A DNA stretch of 64,000 nt, from contig JAPNXP010000012.1 of NCBI GenBank assembly GCA_028753945.1, positions 4,176,501-4,240,500 of the forward strand. Reading direction: 5' to 3'. Position 1 is the stretch's first letter, and each line of letters begins with the position of its first letter. Positions 22,255 through 32,982 of the stretch are shown in pieces. The position numbers and the translations under genes are program-made. The notes under the pieces were generated by a model. It was given only the letters and a program-made list of their open reading frames with translations. It was not told where the DNA came from and ran no database searches. The DNA comes from Hexactinellida sp. DTS-2022 (lineage: Eukaryota > Porifera > Hexactinellida).

Positions 22255-25200
22255 ATGCAATTTTCAGCTCTCAATTCGGATAGCAATCTAGAGAGGAACC
22301 ATGAAGAGCACCCCAGCCCCTCCGAGGCTGTCTCCTCCACGCGGGAGGCCATAGAGTCCGAGGCGTTCAAGAGCTACTACCGCGGGCTCTCTCTCCAGCA
22401 GGGGGGCCAGCTGGAAGAGGCCAGAGCGGTTCTCACCTCGGTGCTAGGCTCCGCCTACCTGACCATCTCGCTGCAAGAGACTGGCAAGAAGATACCCAAC
22501 GAGCTGCTCAGGGGGAAGGCTGCCAGGCTAAAGCTGGCTTCTCTCCGCAACCTGTCTTGCATAGCGGAGGAGCTGGAGAGCTGGCGGGAGTGCATGACCT
22601 GCTGCGGACAGGCTCTGGACATCGACGACACCGACGCGATGCTGTGGTGCCGACTGGGTCGCGTGTCCCTGCGGGTGCTGGAGCTGGAGCTGAGCGCGTA
22701 CGCCCTCTACCAGACCCTATCTCGCGCGCCCTACCTAACTCCCGCCCGGAAGTCTCTCATATCAGTGCTGTACGCTATTTACAGGTACGACGAGTGTCTG
22801 CTGCAGTGCTCCGAGTTGCTACGCGTCTGTCCGCTCTCCCAGCTGGGGGCCGACTACGCCAACTGGATCCTCAAGTCCCTCCTCACGGACCCGCTGGACA
22901 CGCGGCCTATCGACTCTCTGCGGCAGAAGCTGGACGCAGTCAGCTCGGCGGACCTGGAGGCCTCCCCGCACCTGCGCCACGGGAACGAACTGAGACAGAA
23001 ACAGAAAGCAGCGTATCCGGTTAACCCGCCCCTCGAGGAGTGGAGTCCCCTCTCGCGGCTCTCCTCCCTCTGCTGGACAGACCTCGGCGGGTACCTGCTG
23101 TCTGCCTTCCGCGAGGCCGAGGCGGCGGGGGCCACCCTGCGGCCCTGCCGGCTGCTGGGCGCTGACGGGGCGCCGTGCCGCGAGGAGGGCGGCGGCCCCA
23201 GAGGGGAGGAGGCCGAGAGGAAGGCCGGGAAGAGGCGGGGCCCCGACCCGCTGGAGGAGATGCCCAGCTTCAAGCGGCGCTCTCTCCGCAGCTCCCAGCA
23301 AGACACCAGGGACAGCGAGGTGCTCAACAGAAACCTGAGCGACCTGGTCTCCTCCTTCTTCGTGCCCAGATGGGACTACTTCCAGCGGCCGCGCTGCATG
23401 TCGGAACACCCGTCCCGCCCCAAGAAGCTGTCCCCTCCCGCTGTGGATCCCAAGTTGCTGCTGAGGTCTGTCTCGAGTGTGGAGGGGGAGGAGGAGAGGG
23501 TGCGACAGTTCCTTTGCTCCCACAACCTCTCCCCCGTCTGCTCGCTCCTGCTGCGCTACCTGGAGACCTCCTCCCAGCTGTTCATGCTCTCCTGGTCCCA
23601 CTCCCCCACCCACAGACTCCACACCGTCATTTCGCAGATGTACCTCGTGTGCCACGGTCGGTTCATGTCCCTTCCGAACCTCCCCTCCGACTCCTCCCTC
23701 CTCTCGGAGCAGCTGGACACTGCCTACGTGGTGCTCATGTTCATAGAGGTCATGGTGCACCTGTACGCCTCCTCCCACTCAGAGGAGGATCCCCTCCTGT
23801 CCCAGAAGGTGCTGGAGGCCGCGCACTTCCTGGAGCAGGTCTGCTACTCGCCCGCCCTCCCCCCCAGACACTGGTACGCCTTCTTCCTCCGGAGCTCCTG
23901 GTCGCTGTCGCTGCTCTCCCAGCACAGGGGCCTCTCGGACAAACAGCTGTCGCTGCTGGACCACGCCCTGCAGGCATCGGAGCTGTACAATCTGCAGCAG
24001 GAGGCCGTGCTCGCGCAGGACTCCCAGTCCGACTCCAGCAGCAACCTGGACGGGTTCTCGCTCGAGTACCCGCCCGACGAGCTCACCCTCCTGCATCCGA
24101 ACACGCACACAGTCATCAACAGAAGTCTGCTACAGGCAGCGGCTAACAAGGCCATGACGGCAAACTCCCTCGACAGAGGAATCCTGTTCCACTACTACCT
24201 CAAGGGAGACGCTCAGCTGCTGATTGATTCCATAAAGCCTTTTGTCGCTGACTCACCGAGTCTTTCTTTCGGATTTCTACTCGTGCCTATGCAGATGACG
24301 TCAGAGACTGACACCAAGCCTAACCTCCTTCAGGTCGCATTGGAATGCATTGTATCATCTCAAATTGAAGATTCTGAGGTCGTCCCTCTTCTCAATAAGA
24401 TCCTATCCAAACTGGTGCTCTCGATCTCTGACAGTCTAGACGTGACAAGTGACTTCTCTGAGCTAGAAACAGAGCTCGTCACGCTTTGTGACGTCATCGA
24501 GGCGTTCGTCTGTAAGCATAGACAGTCCGTGTTGACTCTTATTGATTCAGCTGATTGTGTTGGGTTCATTTGGAGTTTATTGAAAATCCTACAGTTCTAT
24601 TGGGACATGCGTGCTAGCCCTATGAGGAAGCTACTCCCCATCTCTCCTACTGTAACACTCCTATTCACCTGTATCCAGAAACACACACAATCAGCTGATT
24701 GTGCTACGGAAGAGAGTATCCATGGTGTCAGCTCTGTTAGCGAGTCGCTTTCTGAGTCCACTGAGCGGAGAGCGCTGCTCGCTCAGAGGAGCCTCATTCG
24801 CGCTAACCCCGCGCTCGCGTTCCTGTACGAGTGCCACGAGCTGTTCGCGGGGGACCGTCTCTGCTGCTCGCACCAAGCCATGCTGCTGCACCTGCTGCTG
24901 GCCGAGACCAGCGGCGCCCTGGCCGCGCTGGGCGCTGGGGACTCGTGTCTGAGAGAGCTGCTGGAGAGCGAGCTCACGCAGATCCTGTTCTGTCTCTTCG
25001 GGTACCCGGCCAAGCGGTCCCGAGCTCTGGGGCTGAGCGAGCACAGAGAGAGCGACGAGTTCTTCCCCTCTTTCCACTGGCCGTCTTGCTACATAATGCT
25101 GTCCAACCTGTTTCCTGCTTCGCTCCCCACTTTTGATGATAACTACTCTACAGGCATTTCTCCAGATCTCACCATTCTCTGCAAGCGCCTGGCAGACCAA

Positions 25201-26895
25201 CTGCCCTACAGAGAGTACACTGTTATAACCCAGGAAGCTCTGGAAGCATTTGTTCAGAGCGAAGCTGACTCATTTCCGGAGGAGTTCGAGGCTCGCCTGT
25301 GCTCTCACGAGGCTGAATGCCTAGCGATGGCTTACTACGTCATAGCCGATGACTTTCTCAAGAGCCATTCAAACAAGGCTGTGGAGTTCTACACGCGACA
25401 CCTCCTCTTCTATCCCACTCACCCGGACTCGTGGGCGGGACTGACCCTAGCCTACTTCCGCAAGCTCAAGTACATGCTGGCCGACCGCACAGTTGCAGAC
25501 GGCTCCCTGTACGTTAGTGAGGTGAGGGGGTGTATGGAATGTGTGTCCAGATGCTTCAGACAGGCCAACAGACTCTACCCGTCCCACTCTCAGCTGCTCG
25601 AGAGGTACGGACACTTCTGCTTTCAGGTTAACTCCTTCTGGCAGCACAGCTGTGCAGGCGAGCTCTCCCCCCCGGACACCCTCCCGGAGCTGCGGACCAG
25701 TCTCTCCGTCTTCCAGAAGGCGCTCGACTTCGACACGCACATCGCAGAGCCCTGGCTCTACCACTACCTGCTCGCTAAGATAAAGTGGAAGCTGCTGCGC
25801 CCGCTGGAGCAGTGCTTCTCGCACCTCCTCTCCAGCGCGCGCATCCTCCGCTCGGACGGGGCCTGCTATCCGGAGCACGTGGACTGCAACTCCGCCCGGT
25901 CTGCCATTCAGGCCATCGAGGTGCATTACGTCATTCACTCGATGTTCGTGAAGTCTCTCTTCAGAGACAAGATGGCAGCTGTCTCTGGCGTGGAGGCCGC
26001 GCTGATCTCGCTGCAAGAGGCGAGCCCTCTCTCCCGAGCCACCTTCCCCGACACGTCCGTTACTCAATGCATTCGCGAGAAGAGAGAGAGCATCCTACAG
26101 GTGCTCGGCATCCACCAGGATCTGGCTTGGCACCACTCCCTGGAGGAGAGGTTCATTTCTGCGTTGGTGGAGAGTATCCATGGTCTGCTTGTGTGTCTAG
26201 CTCGCTTCCCCTCGCATTACAAGTCCCACTACCGTCTCACTAAGACCCTTTGGGGCCTCAGTCCCGAGATATTCTACACAGCAGTCAAGTCTCTGCTGGT
26301 CGGCCCCGTCTCCTCTTCTGACGTCACGAGCGACAAACAGCTCCCGCTATTCAACCTCAAAGCAAACCTATTCTCTAACATGTGGGTCTATGACAAGTCC
26401 TTGGACATTGAGAGGCCCGGTTCCTTCGTCTACCACATGTACCGGCACGTGTCTCTGCTCTTCTCGTTTCTCTCCCACCGACACTCGGCGGAGGCTCTGC
26501 TGTCCACGCTGTCCCTCCTCAGGCTGAGGCCCGACCCCGCCAACACCTATCTCCGCGAGTACAAGCGCGTGGAGCTCTTCCAGGCCGGACTCCTGACCGC
26601 GACTCAGGCTCTGGAGAGCGTGTGTGCGCTGGGACTGCTGGGGGCTAAGCCCCTGCATCTTCTCAAGGCTAGCTTTATCTTGCATTCCTTCGCCCTCAAG
26701 TCGTCGCTAGCTGACCAGCTGGCAGAGAGGCTGGGCGTAATGCTGCTGAAGTACTATCAGCTGCACAAAGGAGAAGGGGAGCACTCGCTCGATAAGGTTC
26801 TCAGCTACTGTGCACAGCTGACTTCACTCAGCGACCAGCTGCCTCACGCTAAGAAGCTCAAACAGCTAAAGCCAAAACCTCTCCCCACATCCTAG
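22255..26895 (+). CDS. CABIN1: CABIN1-like subunit of the HIRA histone chaperone complex
   Basis: A single coding exon gives about 1546 residues; human CABIN1 has about 2200. In animals CABIN1 (yeast Hir3 homologue) scaffolds the HIRA-UBN complex, which deposits histone H3.3 independently of replication in the nucleus. The N-terminus (MQFSALNSDSNLERNHEE) parallels the start of vertebrate CABIN1, so I chose this ATG rather than the upstream in-frame TTG. TPR-like helical repeats follow: EAFKSYYRGLSLQQGGQLEE, LRNLSCIAEELESWREC, DTDAMLWCRLGRVSLRVLEL. A Glu/Arg/Gly-rich linker lies at about residues 310-370. A second helical block contains HSNKAVEFYTRHLLFYPTHP and LRKLKYMLADRTVADGSLY-like sequence. 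The C-terminal MEF2/calcineurin-binding tail of vertebrates appears absent. GC content is high except in the middle (about 24200-24770). A 3' splice site ends at 22229, 25 nt before the ATG. Confidence 0.88.
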   Translation: MQFSALNSDSNLERNHEEHPSPSEAVSSTREAIESEAFKSYYRGLSLQQGGQLEEARAVLTSVLGSAYLTISLQETGKKIPNELLRGKAARLKLASLRNLSCIAEELESWRECMTCCGQALDIDDTDAMLWCRLGRVSLRVLELELSAYALYQTLSRAPYLTPARKSLISVLYAIYRYDECLLQCSELLRVCPLSQLGADYANWILKSLLTDPLDTRPIDSLRQKLDAVSSADLEASPHLRHGNELRQKQKAAYPVNPPLEEWSPLSRLSSLCWTDLGGYLLSAFREAEAAGATLRPCRLLGADGAPCREEGGGPRGEEAERKAGKRRGPDPLEEMPSFKRRSLRSSQQDTRDSEVLNRNLSDLVSSFFVPRWDYFQRPRCMSEHPSRPKKLSPPAVDPKLLLRSVSSVEGEEERVRQFLCSHNLSPVCSLLLRYLETSSQLFMLSWSHSPTHRLHTVISQMYLVCHGRFMSLPNLPSDSSLLSEQLDTAYVVLMFIEVMVHLYASSHSEEDPLLSQKVLEAAHFLEQVCYSPALPPRHWYAFFLRSSWSLSLLSQHRGLSDKQLSLLDHALQASELYNLQQEAVLAQDSQSDSSSNLDGFSLEYPPDELTLLHPNTHTVINRSLLQAAANKAMTANSLDRGILFHYYLKGDAQLLIDSIKPFVADSPSLSFGFLLVPMQMTSETDTKPNLLQVALECIVSSQIEDSEVVPLLNKILSKLVLSISDSLDVTSDFSELETELVTLCDVIEAFVCKHRQSVLTLIDSADCVGFIWSLLKILQFYWDMRASPMRKLLPISPTVTLLFTCIQKHTQSADCATEESIHGVSSVSESLSESTERRALLAQRSLIRANPALAFLYECHELFAGDRLCCSHQAMLLHLLLAETSGALAALGAGDSCLRELLESELTQILFCLFGYPAKRSRALGLSEHRESDEFFPSFHWPSCYIMLSNLFPASLPTFDDNYSTGISPDLTILCKRLADQLPYREYTVITQEALEAFVQSEADSFPEEFEARLCSHEAECLAMAYYVIADDFLKSHSNKAVEFYTRHLLFYPTHPDSWAGLTLAYFRKLKYMLADRTVADGSLYVSEVRGCMECVSRCFRQANRLYPSHSQLLERYGHFCFQVNSFWQHSCAGELSPPDTLPELRTSLSVFQKALDFDTHIAEPWLYHYLLAKIKWKLLRPLEQCFSHLLSSARILRSDGACYPEHVDCNSARSAIQAIEVHYVIHSMFVKSLFRDKMAAVSGVEAALISLQEASPLSRATFPDTSVTQCIREKRESILQVLGIHQDLAWHHSLEERFISALVESIHGLLVCLARFPSHYKSHYRLTKTLWGLSPEIFYTAVKSLLVGPVSSSDVTSDKQLPLFNLKANLFSNMWVYDKSLDIERPGSFVYHMYRHVSLLFSFLSHRHSAEALLSTLSLLRLRPDPANTYLREYKRVELFQAGLLTATQALESVCALGLLGAKPLHLLKASFILHSFALKSSLADQLAERLGVMLLKYYQLHKGEGEHSLDKVLSYCAQLTSLSDQLPHAKKLKQLKPKPLPTS

Positions 26896-27142
26896 AGCTA
26901 TTCCCAACTTCATTGAACATTCTATCAACGCAATATGAATACAGCTACGATTTGAGATCCTTTCTCTTCTGATTTTAACTTTTCCGAAGATTGCAATTTC
27001 ATATAGCTTTGTCCATAATAGCAATTATTAATTCGACTGCTTTTAGATTTGTCCGTTATAAATTATGAAATTATGTTGGTTATGTTGTGCGTTACTAACA
27101 ATTATCAATAATTATCCACCCACGTTGTAATACTGATTCAAT

Positions 27143-27169
27143 TGATATGCAGTCCTTTCTAGTTTTCTG
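27143..27169 (+). promoter_or_regulatory. Pyrimidine-rich leader of uS17 (TOP-like or acceptor)
   Basis: ATATGCAG then TCCTTTCTAGTTTTCTG directly precedes the ATG of the ribosomal protein gene. It can be read as a 3' splice site (AG at 27151-27152) with a 17-nt leader, or as a terminal oligopyrimidine start as in many animal ribosomal protein genes. Confidence 0.5.
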
Positions 27170-27640
27170 ATGGAGCATCAGACAGAGAGAGCCTTCCAGA
27201 AGCAGAAGGGTGTGTTTCTGAACAAAAAGCTGGCGCCCGGTGTGGCTGCGCCTAAGAAGGACAAGAGGTTTGTCCGTAACGTGGGTCTAGGTTTCAAAAC
27301 ACCGTTGGAAGCCTCAGAGGGCACCTACATCGACAAAAAGTGTCCCTTTGTTGGAAATGTTAGTATTCGCGGGCGTATCCTCACTGGCACGATTAAAAGC
27401 ATGAAAATGAAGCGCACCATAATTGTACGCAGGGACTACCTGCACTATATCAAGAAGTACAACCGATTCGAGAAGAGACACAGGAACATGTCAGTTCACC
27501 TCAGTCCTTGTTTCCGAGACGTAGAGCTGGGAGATATGGTGGTCGTGGGACAGTGCAGGCCTCTCTCAAAGACAGTCCGATTCAACGTGCTCAAGGTGCA
27601 GAAGCAGAAGGGGGCCAAGAAAGTGTTCAAGAAGTTCTAG
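27170..27640 (+). CDS. RPS11: 40S ribosomal protein uS17 (S11)
   Basis: A 156-residue protein, against 158 in human, in one exon. uS17 binds 18S rRNA in the small subunit body. The central segment is nearly invariant in animals: [67 protein letters not shown] and [14 protein letters not shown]. The first 45 residues are diverged, as usual. Gene structure is unusually simple: vertebrate copies have several introns. An AATAAA lies at about 27714. Confidence 0.98.
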   Translation: MEHQTERAFQKQKGVFLNKKLAPGVAAPKKDKRFVRNVGLGFKTPLEASEGTYIDKKCPFVGNVSIRGRILTGTIKSMKMKRTIIVRRDYLHYIKKYNRFEKRHRNMSVHLSPCFRDVELGDMVVVGQCRPLSKTVRFNVLKVQKQKGAKKVFKKF

Positions 27641-28971
27641 AAGTTACGACTTAGTTATTCATTAGAAATATGTAGGAGAGTAGTTATGTGAGTATTAGTA
27701 GGCTTATGCTGATTAATAAATGATACAAAGACTGTGCTTATTGGGGAACCGGTTTAACTAGGGGTAACATACTGCTAGCTTGGGTCCATATACTTTGGTC
27801 GGAGTTAATTAATACTAATATTGTAATATATAAAATTAGAGTATTTTGATTTCTATATCAGGATTTTTTTAAGGCCGATCTTGGAGTAAATTTTGCACCA
27901 CGATTATGGGTCGGCCGCGGCCGCTGCATAGTTGAGTTACATCAAGGTCTCAACCTTAAAAAAAACCCTAATAGTATATAGTACTATTAGAACTCGGTTT
28001 TATGTTATAACGTATAAGTTTTCAAAGCAAGTTTATAAAGCAGGTGTAGTTTGTGTGGGGTAAACTCAGTTAGTACGCACACTCGGATAATACGTACTAA
28101 TTCATATTATAAAGTTATCATATTCACAAATCTGTATCAACAACACTGTTGAAAACTAAAAGCAAATTCAGACCACTCCTGGAATTTTGGAGCGCGCTTT
28201 ACCTTGATTGCATTTGTACATCCACATACTGTATTATCTTGTCCCGTATTGTTTATTTGATTCCGAGAAGAGAAAAATTGACATTTGGATGATATTATTT
28301 ATTTTATTGAATACTTATTATAGGGTTTATGTCTTCAAACTATAATATATTTATAACAATACGTAAAATACCAATTTGAACAATAATTCTCAGAATTTGT
28401 TTGTAGTGAATTAATGCGCTCTCCTTTTATATTTTGAGCAAATTTAGAGTTGCTAGCAACCAAGTGATCTTTGAAATTTAAAATGGTTATTGTAATATTG
28501 TTGGTTCAGCTAATAATTATATTTATAATAATTAAGTTAATTAAACTTTATACTGTAAGGAGCAGTTTTCCAAAGCTCTGCGATTTTATAAACTTCTCAT
28601 TGGAAGAACTAATAAATAGAGCCGAACTCTGTTACAACTTCCTTGTCTCTGGTCTAGCCCCGTCTTACATCGTAATTCATTTGTACTCTACTGCTAGTTA
28701 TATAGTTGTATTAGAATAGGCTCAATTATTAATTTAGTGATACTCCGAAACAGAAAAACAACACATAATCGATTAATAATAGTAGGGGAGAGATTGTAGA
28801 TAATAGTTCGACTGGTCTGTTCTCTACAACAAAGTACATTGTTAATTTGTTAGTTAATTCGTCATTCAATATAAGAGAAATTCGTGATATTTATTCACAT
28901 TTGCTCTTAAACAGGTACCTCTTTCCTTGTAGCTCTTACATAATTAATTAATTAATTAATTAATTGAGTTG
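27641..28971. other. Intergenic stretch before YIPF6
   Basis: AT-rich with no supported gene. A partial pogo/mariner-like end (CTCAGTTAGTACGCACACTCG) is near 28065. A frame at 28483-28719 encodes a short hydrophobic peptide but is judged chance. An AATT microsatellite occupies about 28942-28965, directly before the YIPF6 start. Confidence 0.6.
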
Positions 28972-31900
28972 ATGGCTACCTCCACAGTCCGCATAGACAC
29001 CGAAGCGGGCGCTGCGTTTGACCCTACGAGTATCCGCGGTAAGATGGACACAGTTATTCCTATTGAGAGCTCGGAGGGAGGGGCGGGAGAGGAGGCACTG
29101 CTGAACACTCTGGATGAACCCGTCCTCACCACCATCAAGAGAGACGTCAAAGTACGTATGTTTACTATGTTATTTTCATATATATACATATTAATTAACT
29201 TTGTTTTTATTGATATTGATATACAAGAGTATTATAGTAAATGCATTACAGTGAACTCTGAACTTATAACGAAGTTGGATATAACGAAATTGATATTTTC
29301 CACCCAGGGTGTTATCCAGGCGTATTGGGCGCTCCTAAAGGAGCGTAATTTGGATGGATTTTAATCTAGGCGTACAAAAATCGTGTCTAGGCGTACAATA
29401 TCGAGAGATGCTCCCATAGACTTATACAATATGTGCAAACTAGGCGTACAAAATGAAAAATGAACGAGCTCAAACTAAACTAGGCGCGCAGAAATTTTTG
29501 TCTGGATGAAAGCCTGTTTCCACCAGAGCACTAAATGCATTAGTTATTATCCGCTTATAACGAATATCAGGATATAACGAAGGAATTTACAATTTACAGG
29601 TCCCAAGCACTTCGTTATAATGAGAGTTGACCGTATTATTAGATGTTACAGAAATGTGCATATTACTCATAGATTTCTAACACATACTATCTATCCGTTT
29701 GCTAAGAATCTTTGCATTTAAAGATGATTTCTTTGCATTTCCCGTCAAATGGTTATCTTATTTACAAGCTGTTCATTCACATTTTGCACTAGGACTTACT
29801 TATATTCATGTATTTGAAATTTATATGTCGTTAATTATGTAGACGGAATAATATTTTAATGTTTCAACCAATGCCTTAAAATATCAGTTTTGATTAGAGA
29901 TAGAGGCCAATTTAGAGAGATTAATTAAAATGTAGGTTTTACACTAGACATGTTTCCTGAATTTTTCAAATGATGAGTTAATGCTTGTTATAATTTGTAA
30001 TATTAAATATTAATTAGCTATACATCTAAAATTAACTTTGCTTATTCTACACTTTGAATGAGGAAACCTACTAGGTTTTGTGTGATATTTGTTAGTTTTC
30101 TGAAGCCACATTCTATCTTGAGTGCTAAATCATTATTGTTGACATTAAACAATTCACCGAGTATGTGATTTCTCAATTCCAATATGGCTGCCAAGTGACA
30201 TAAAGTAACTATGACATGAGACTTATAAATGTCCACACAAACCATTGACAAAACATACGAACAAATAATATTACAAATGACAACGAAGATATTCTCATCT
30301 CGCCACACCCCCCTCCAACTGAGCAACCCCACCTCGGTTCTCTCCTGGATGAGTCCCTCTCGCGACTACTCCTGTCTCCTCACGGGCCAGCACAATGGGT
30401 GCATCGGCGTCACTTGGTACCCCACTCGGACCTCCAGCTCTCTCTCCCACTACTCGAGCCTCACGCTCTCCTACGACTGTCTCGTTCGCATCACGCACAT
30501 TTGCACCAGCCAGCTGCACTCCCACGCGGCCATCGCGGACGCTAACGGCACTCTGATGCTGCTGAGCATCCGACAGCCGCACACCGGAGTCACGCGCATG
30601 CTCACCTCCATCAGCAACCAGCCGCAGACAATCGTGGGTGTGGACTGGTCTCATTGCGGTTCTAACTTGGCCTGTTTGAGGGCCAACGCGAACAGAACGA
30701 GTTCTCTGTCCCTCCTTATCTACTCCAACCTCTCCCAGTCCCAGATCGGACACACGGACGTGTCTTTTCCCAGAAATGTGGTCAGTCAGTCCCTGGTCGC
30801 CTCCGAGAAGGATACTGCCAGTCAGCGCGTGGCCTGGAGTCAGGACGACTCTTCTATCTTCATAACCACACCCGACCACTCTCTCATCCAGCTGTCCAGC
30901 CACACCTGGCAGATAACCGCCAGACTGTTCCTCAGCTACTGCACGCACATACAGCTGGTCTCCCCCTCCCAGCTCCTGGCGTCCGACACGGAGGCTCGTC
31001 TCTCGCTCTACGACACCGCCTCCGCCACCTGCAAGCAGCTGAGAAGAGGCGTGGACAGCTGGCTGTGGTCTCCGCACCACGACAAGCTGCTGGCTGTCGT
31101 GCGACAGGAGCAGAGCTGCCATCTCTCTGTGCTCTCCTTGCAAGGAGCCGAGGTATCCCACCACGAGCTGCCCACTCGCCAGCGTGTGACGTCACTCTCT
31201 CTCAGCCCCGACTCCTCGGCCCTCTCCTACGCTAGCGGCCGCGAGATGGGCTCCCTGCTGCTCTACTCGCGGGTCCCCACTCTCTCGGACCTCTGCATGA
31301 GCACCATTGGGGAGCGACAGGTGGCCACTGGGTCTCTGCCCGAGCGGCTGCGTCAGCGGGTGAGCACGCACCACAGCGTGCTGTTCTACCCCTCCTGTCT
31401 CTCGGACAGTGTGGAGCTCTGCGTGTGCAACAGAGAGAGGAGCTCTGCCGTGAGAGGCAGCTGCAGACTCCTGCTGGTTAAGAAGGACCACCTGGGACAG
31501 GAACTGGACTTTCTACGCTTCACTCAATGTCACAAGTATTTTCGGCGCTGTGTTAAACTGGACTTGAAGCAACCCTGCTCAAGGACGATGCTTTCCAAAT
31601 TGTTGTCGTCTTGTCTAACTGATCCTCCTAGCAACACCAAGATCAAATGGAATTCGTGCAAAACCGAGTTCACTCTACGTACTGGTGCTGACAAACTCAA
31701 GTTAATATTCTCAGGTGACCATATTGCGGTAGAATCGAGAGAGATTGTATCCATGGTGTCAGTCTCTAAGATGTCCGCAGTACTTTTCATGCAGAATGTT
31801 GGTGGGACTGGATTGGCAAAGTTCTCTCACGAGAATAACCTGTTCAGACTTAAACTGTATAAGGTAGCTCTGTTCTCGCAGCTGCAGACTCTCTTGATCG

Positions 31901-32982
31901 TCCTGGCTTACATTATTCGTAATTATTAATTGATTTTGCTTTTTTATTGTTTTTATTGATTTTACTCTTGGCACGCATCTAATTAAATATTTATATTGGT
32001 TATTTCACAATTACTATACTTGTTATAAAGTTGGTTGATTAGGTTAATTAGTAAGATTATATATTTGGTGAGTTGAGAACTCAGCTTTACCTTTTCCTAT
32101 CATTTGCAGGCTGTGCTATGGAAGTTCACGTACGTCCTGGTTCCTCGTAACAGCACCACTCTCCTGTACGACTGGGACCTGTGGGGCCCGCTCATCCTGT
32201 GCATGCTGCTGGCCACTCTGCTCTCGGGGCCAGAGCACCTCGGCAGCGGAGACGTGTCCGGACCCAGTTTCGTGCACGTGTTCGTGCTGGTCTGGAGCGG
32301 CGCAGCGGCTGTCACTCTGAACACGATTCTCCTCGGAGGAACTCTTTCTTTCTTCCAGTGCCTCTGTGCCCTGGGGTACTGTCTGCTGCCTCTCAACTTG
32401 GGTAAGAGCTGTGTTGTCATTCAATTGTTATCTGTTAATGCGACTACTATAATAGATATTTATGATTTGTCACTTTTGCCTATTGTAATTCAAAGTATAC
32501 ACAGTCAGGTCTGCTTATTATGAACAATATTTCGTCTGCTATTCTGAACTATTAAGTTGAGTCCCGTATTATGAAGTCTCTATCATGAACACAATTTTTG
32601 GTCCCTTGAATGTTCATATTTAAAGAACCTGACTTTATTAGGAATAAAGTCTTGTTAATTCAATAGAAATTTTTCCATTTCAGTAATCATTATTGTAATT
32701 TATATTACAGTGTAAATAACTAGTGCTACGTATACGACTTTAACTAAATCCCTTATAGCTGTCATCATCTGTCGGATCATATCATTAGCCGGGTCTTCTA
32801 AGCCGCTATTCCTTGTGGAGACAGTCTCTGTTGCGGCTGCACTCTTGTGGGCAGTCATCGCTTCGATTGGATTCGTAGCAACAACTCAGCCCAAGGAGAA
32901 GAAGTTCCTGGTTATCTACCCCATATTCCTCTTCTACTTTGCTATGAGTATTCTCACATTGGCTACTATCAATTCCAGCTAG
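28972..32982 (+). CDS. YIPF6: YIPF6, Yip1-domain Golgi membrane protein
   Basis: Three exons: 28972-29151, 32110-32401 and 32759-32982, joined in frame (phase 0, then phase 1 completing an Ala codon), giving 231 residues; human YIPF6 has 236. Yip1-family proteins are multi-pass ER/Golgi proteins that associate with Rab GTPases and vesicle traffic. Diagnostic segments are LDEPVLTTIKRDVK, YVLVPRNSTTLLYDWDLWGP, LILCMLLATLL, LLGGTLSFFQCLCALGYCLL and VIYPIFLFYF; about five hydrophobic segments follow the soluble N-terminus. Intron 1 (29152-32109, about 2.96 kb) contains a MITE and a complete intronless TULP4-like gene on the same strand. A 3' splice site ends at 28932, 39 nt before the ATG. Confidence 0.93.
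29249..29633. mobile_element. pogo/mariner-like MITE in YIPF6 intron 1
   Basis: Bounded by TA: left CAGTGAACTCTGAACTTATA, right CATTATAACGAAGTG-type sequence inverted (TTCGTTATAATGAGAGTTGACCG). ATAACGAA motifs repeat subterminally in both halves. Non-autonomous. Confidence 0.7.
30229..31929 (+). CDS. TULP4: TULP4-like WD40/SOCS-box/tubby-type protein
   Basis: An intronless 566-residue frame lying wholly inside YIPF6 intron 1. The first 345 residues look like a WD40 propeller: VLSWMSPSRDYSCLLTGQHN, GCIGVTWYP, VGVDWSHCGSNLACLRA, RVAWSQDDSSIFITT and SLSLSPDSSALSYAS. They resemble the TULP4 N-terminus (a CLSW...GNGRGVVGVTF layout). A SOCS-box-like motif follows at about 348-380 (TLSDLCMSTIGERQ...SLPERLRQRV), which in known proteins recruits Elongin B/C and Cullin 5. 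From about 395 on, SCRLLLVKKD, KTEFTLRTG and LAKFSHENNLFRLKLY... with FSQLQTLLIVLAYI fit strands and the terminal helix of a tubby domain, much diverged. TULP4 in vertebrates is about 1500 residues, so this version is compact. A second ATG at 30276 is possible. The tubby assignment is the weakest part. Confidence 0.65.
   Translation: MSTQTIDKTYEQIILQMTTKIFSSRHTPLQLSNPTSVLSWMSPSRDYSCLLTGQHNGCIGVTWYPTRTSSSLSHYSSLTLSYDCLVRITHICTSQLHSHAAIADANGTLMLLSIRQPHTGVTRMLTSISNQPQTIVGVDWSHCGSNLACLRANANRTSSLSLLIYSNLSQSQIGHTDVSFPRNVVSQSLVASEKDTASQRVAWSQDDSSIFITTPDHSLIQLSSHTWQITARLFLSYCTHIQLVSPSQLLASDTEARLSLYDTASATCKQLRRGVDSWLWSPHHDKLLAVVRQEQSCHLSVLSLQGAEVSHHELPTRQRVTSLSLSPDSSALSYASGREMGSLLLYSRVPTLSDLCMSTIGERQVATGSLPERLRQRVSTHHSVLFYPSCLSDSVELCVCNRERSSAVRGSCRLLLVKKDHLGQELDFLRFTQCHKYFRRCVKLDLKQPCSRTMLSKLLSSCLTDPPSNTKIKWNSCKTEFTLRTGADKLKLIFSGDHIAVESREIVSMVSVSKMSAVLFMQNVGGTGLAKFSHENNLFRLKLYKVALFSQLQTLLIVLAYIIRNY
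32502..32636. mobile_element. MITE in YIPF6 intron 2
   Basis: Left CAGTCAGGTCTGCTTATTAT and right TTCATATTTAAAGAACCTGA are inverted; TATGAAC motifs recur inside. It makes up much of the short intron between exons 2 and 3. Confidence 0.6.

Noticed and set aside
28471-28719. Short hydrophobic open frame that could be a small membrane protein
   Set aside because: Composition simply follows AT-rich DNA (Ile/Leu/Val from ATT/TTA), no recognised motif, and no good context.
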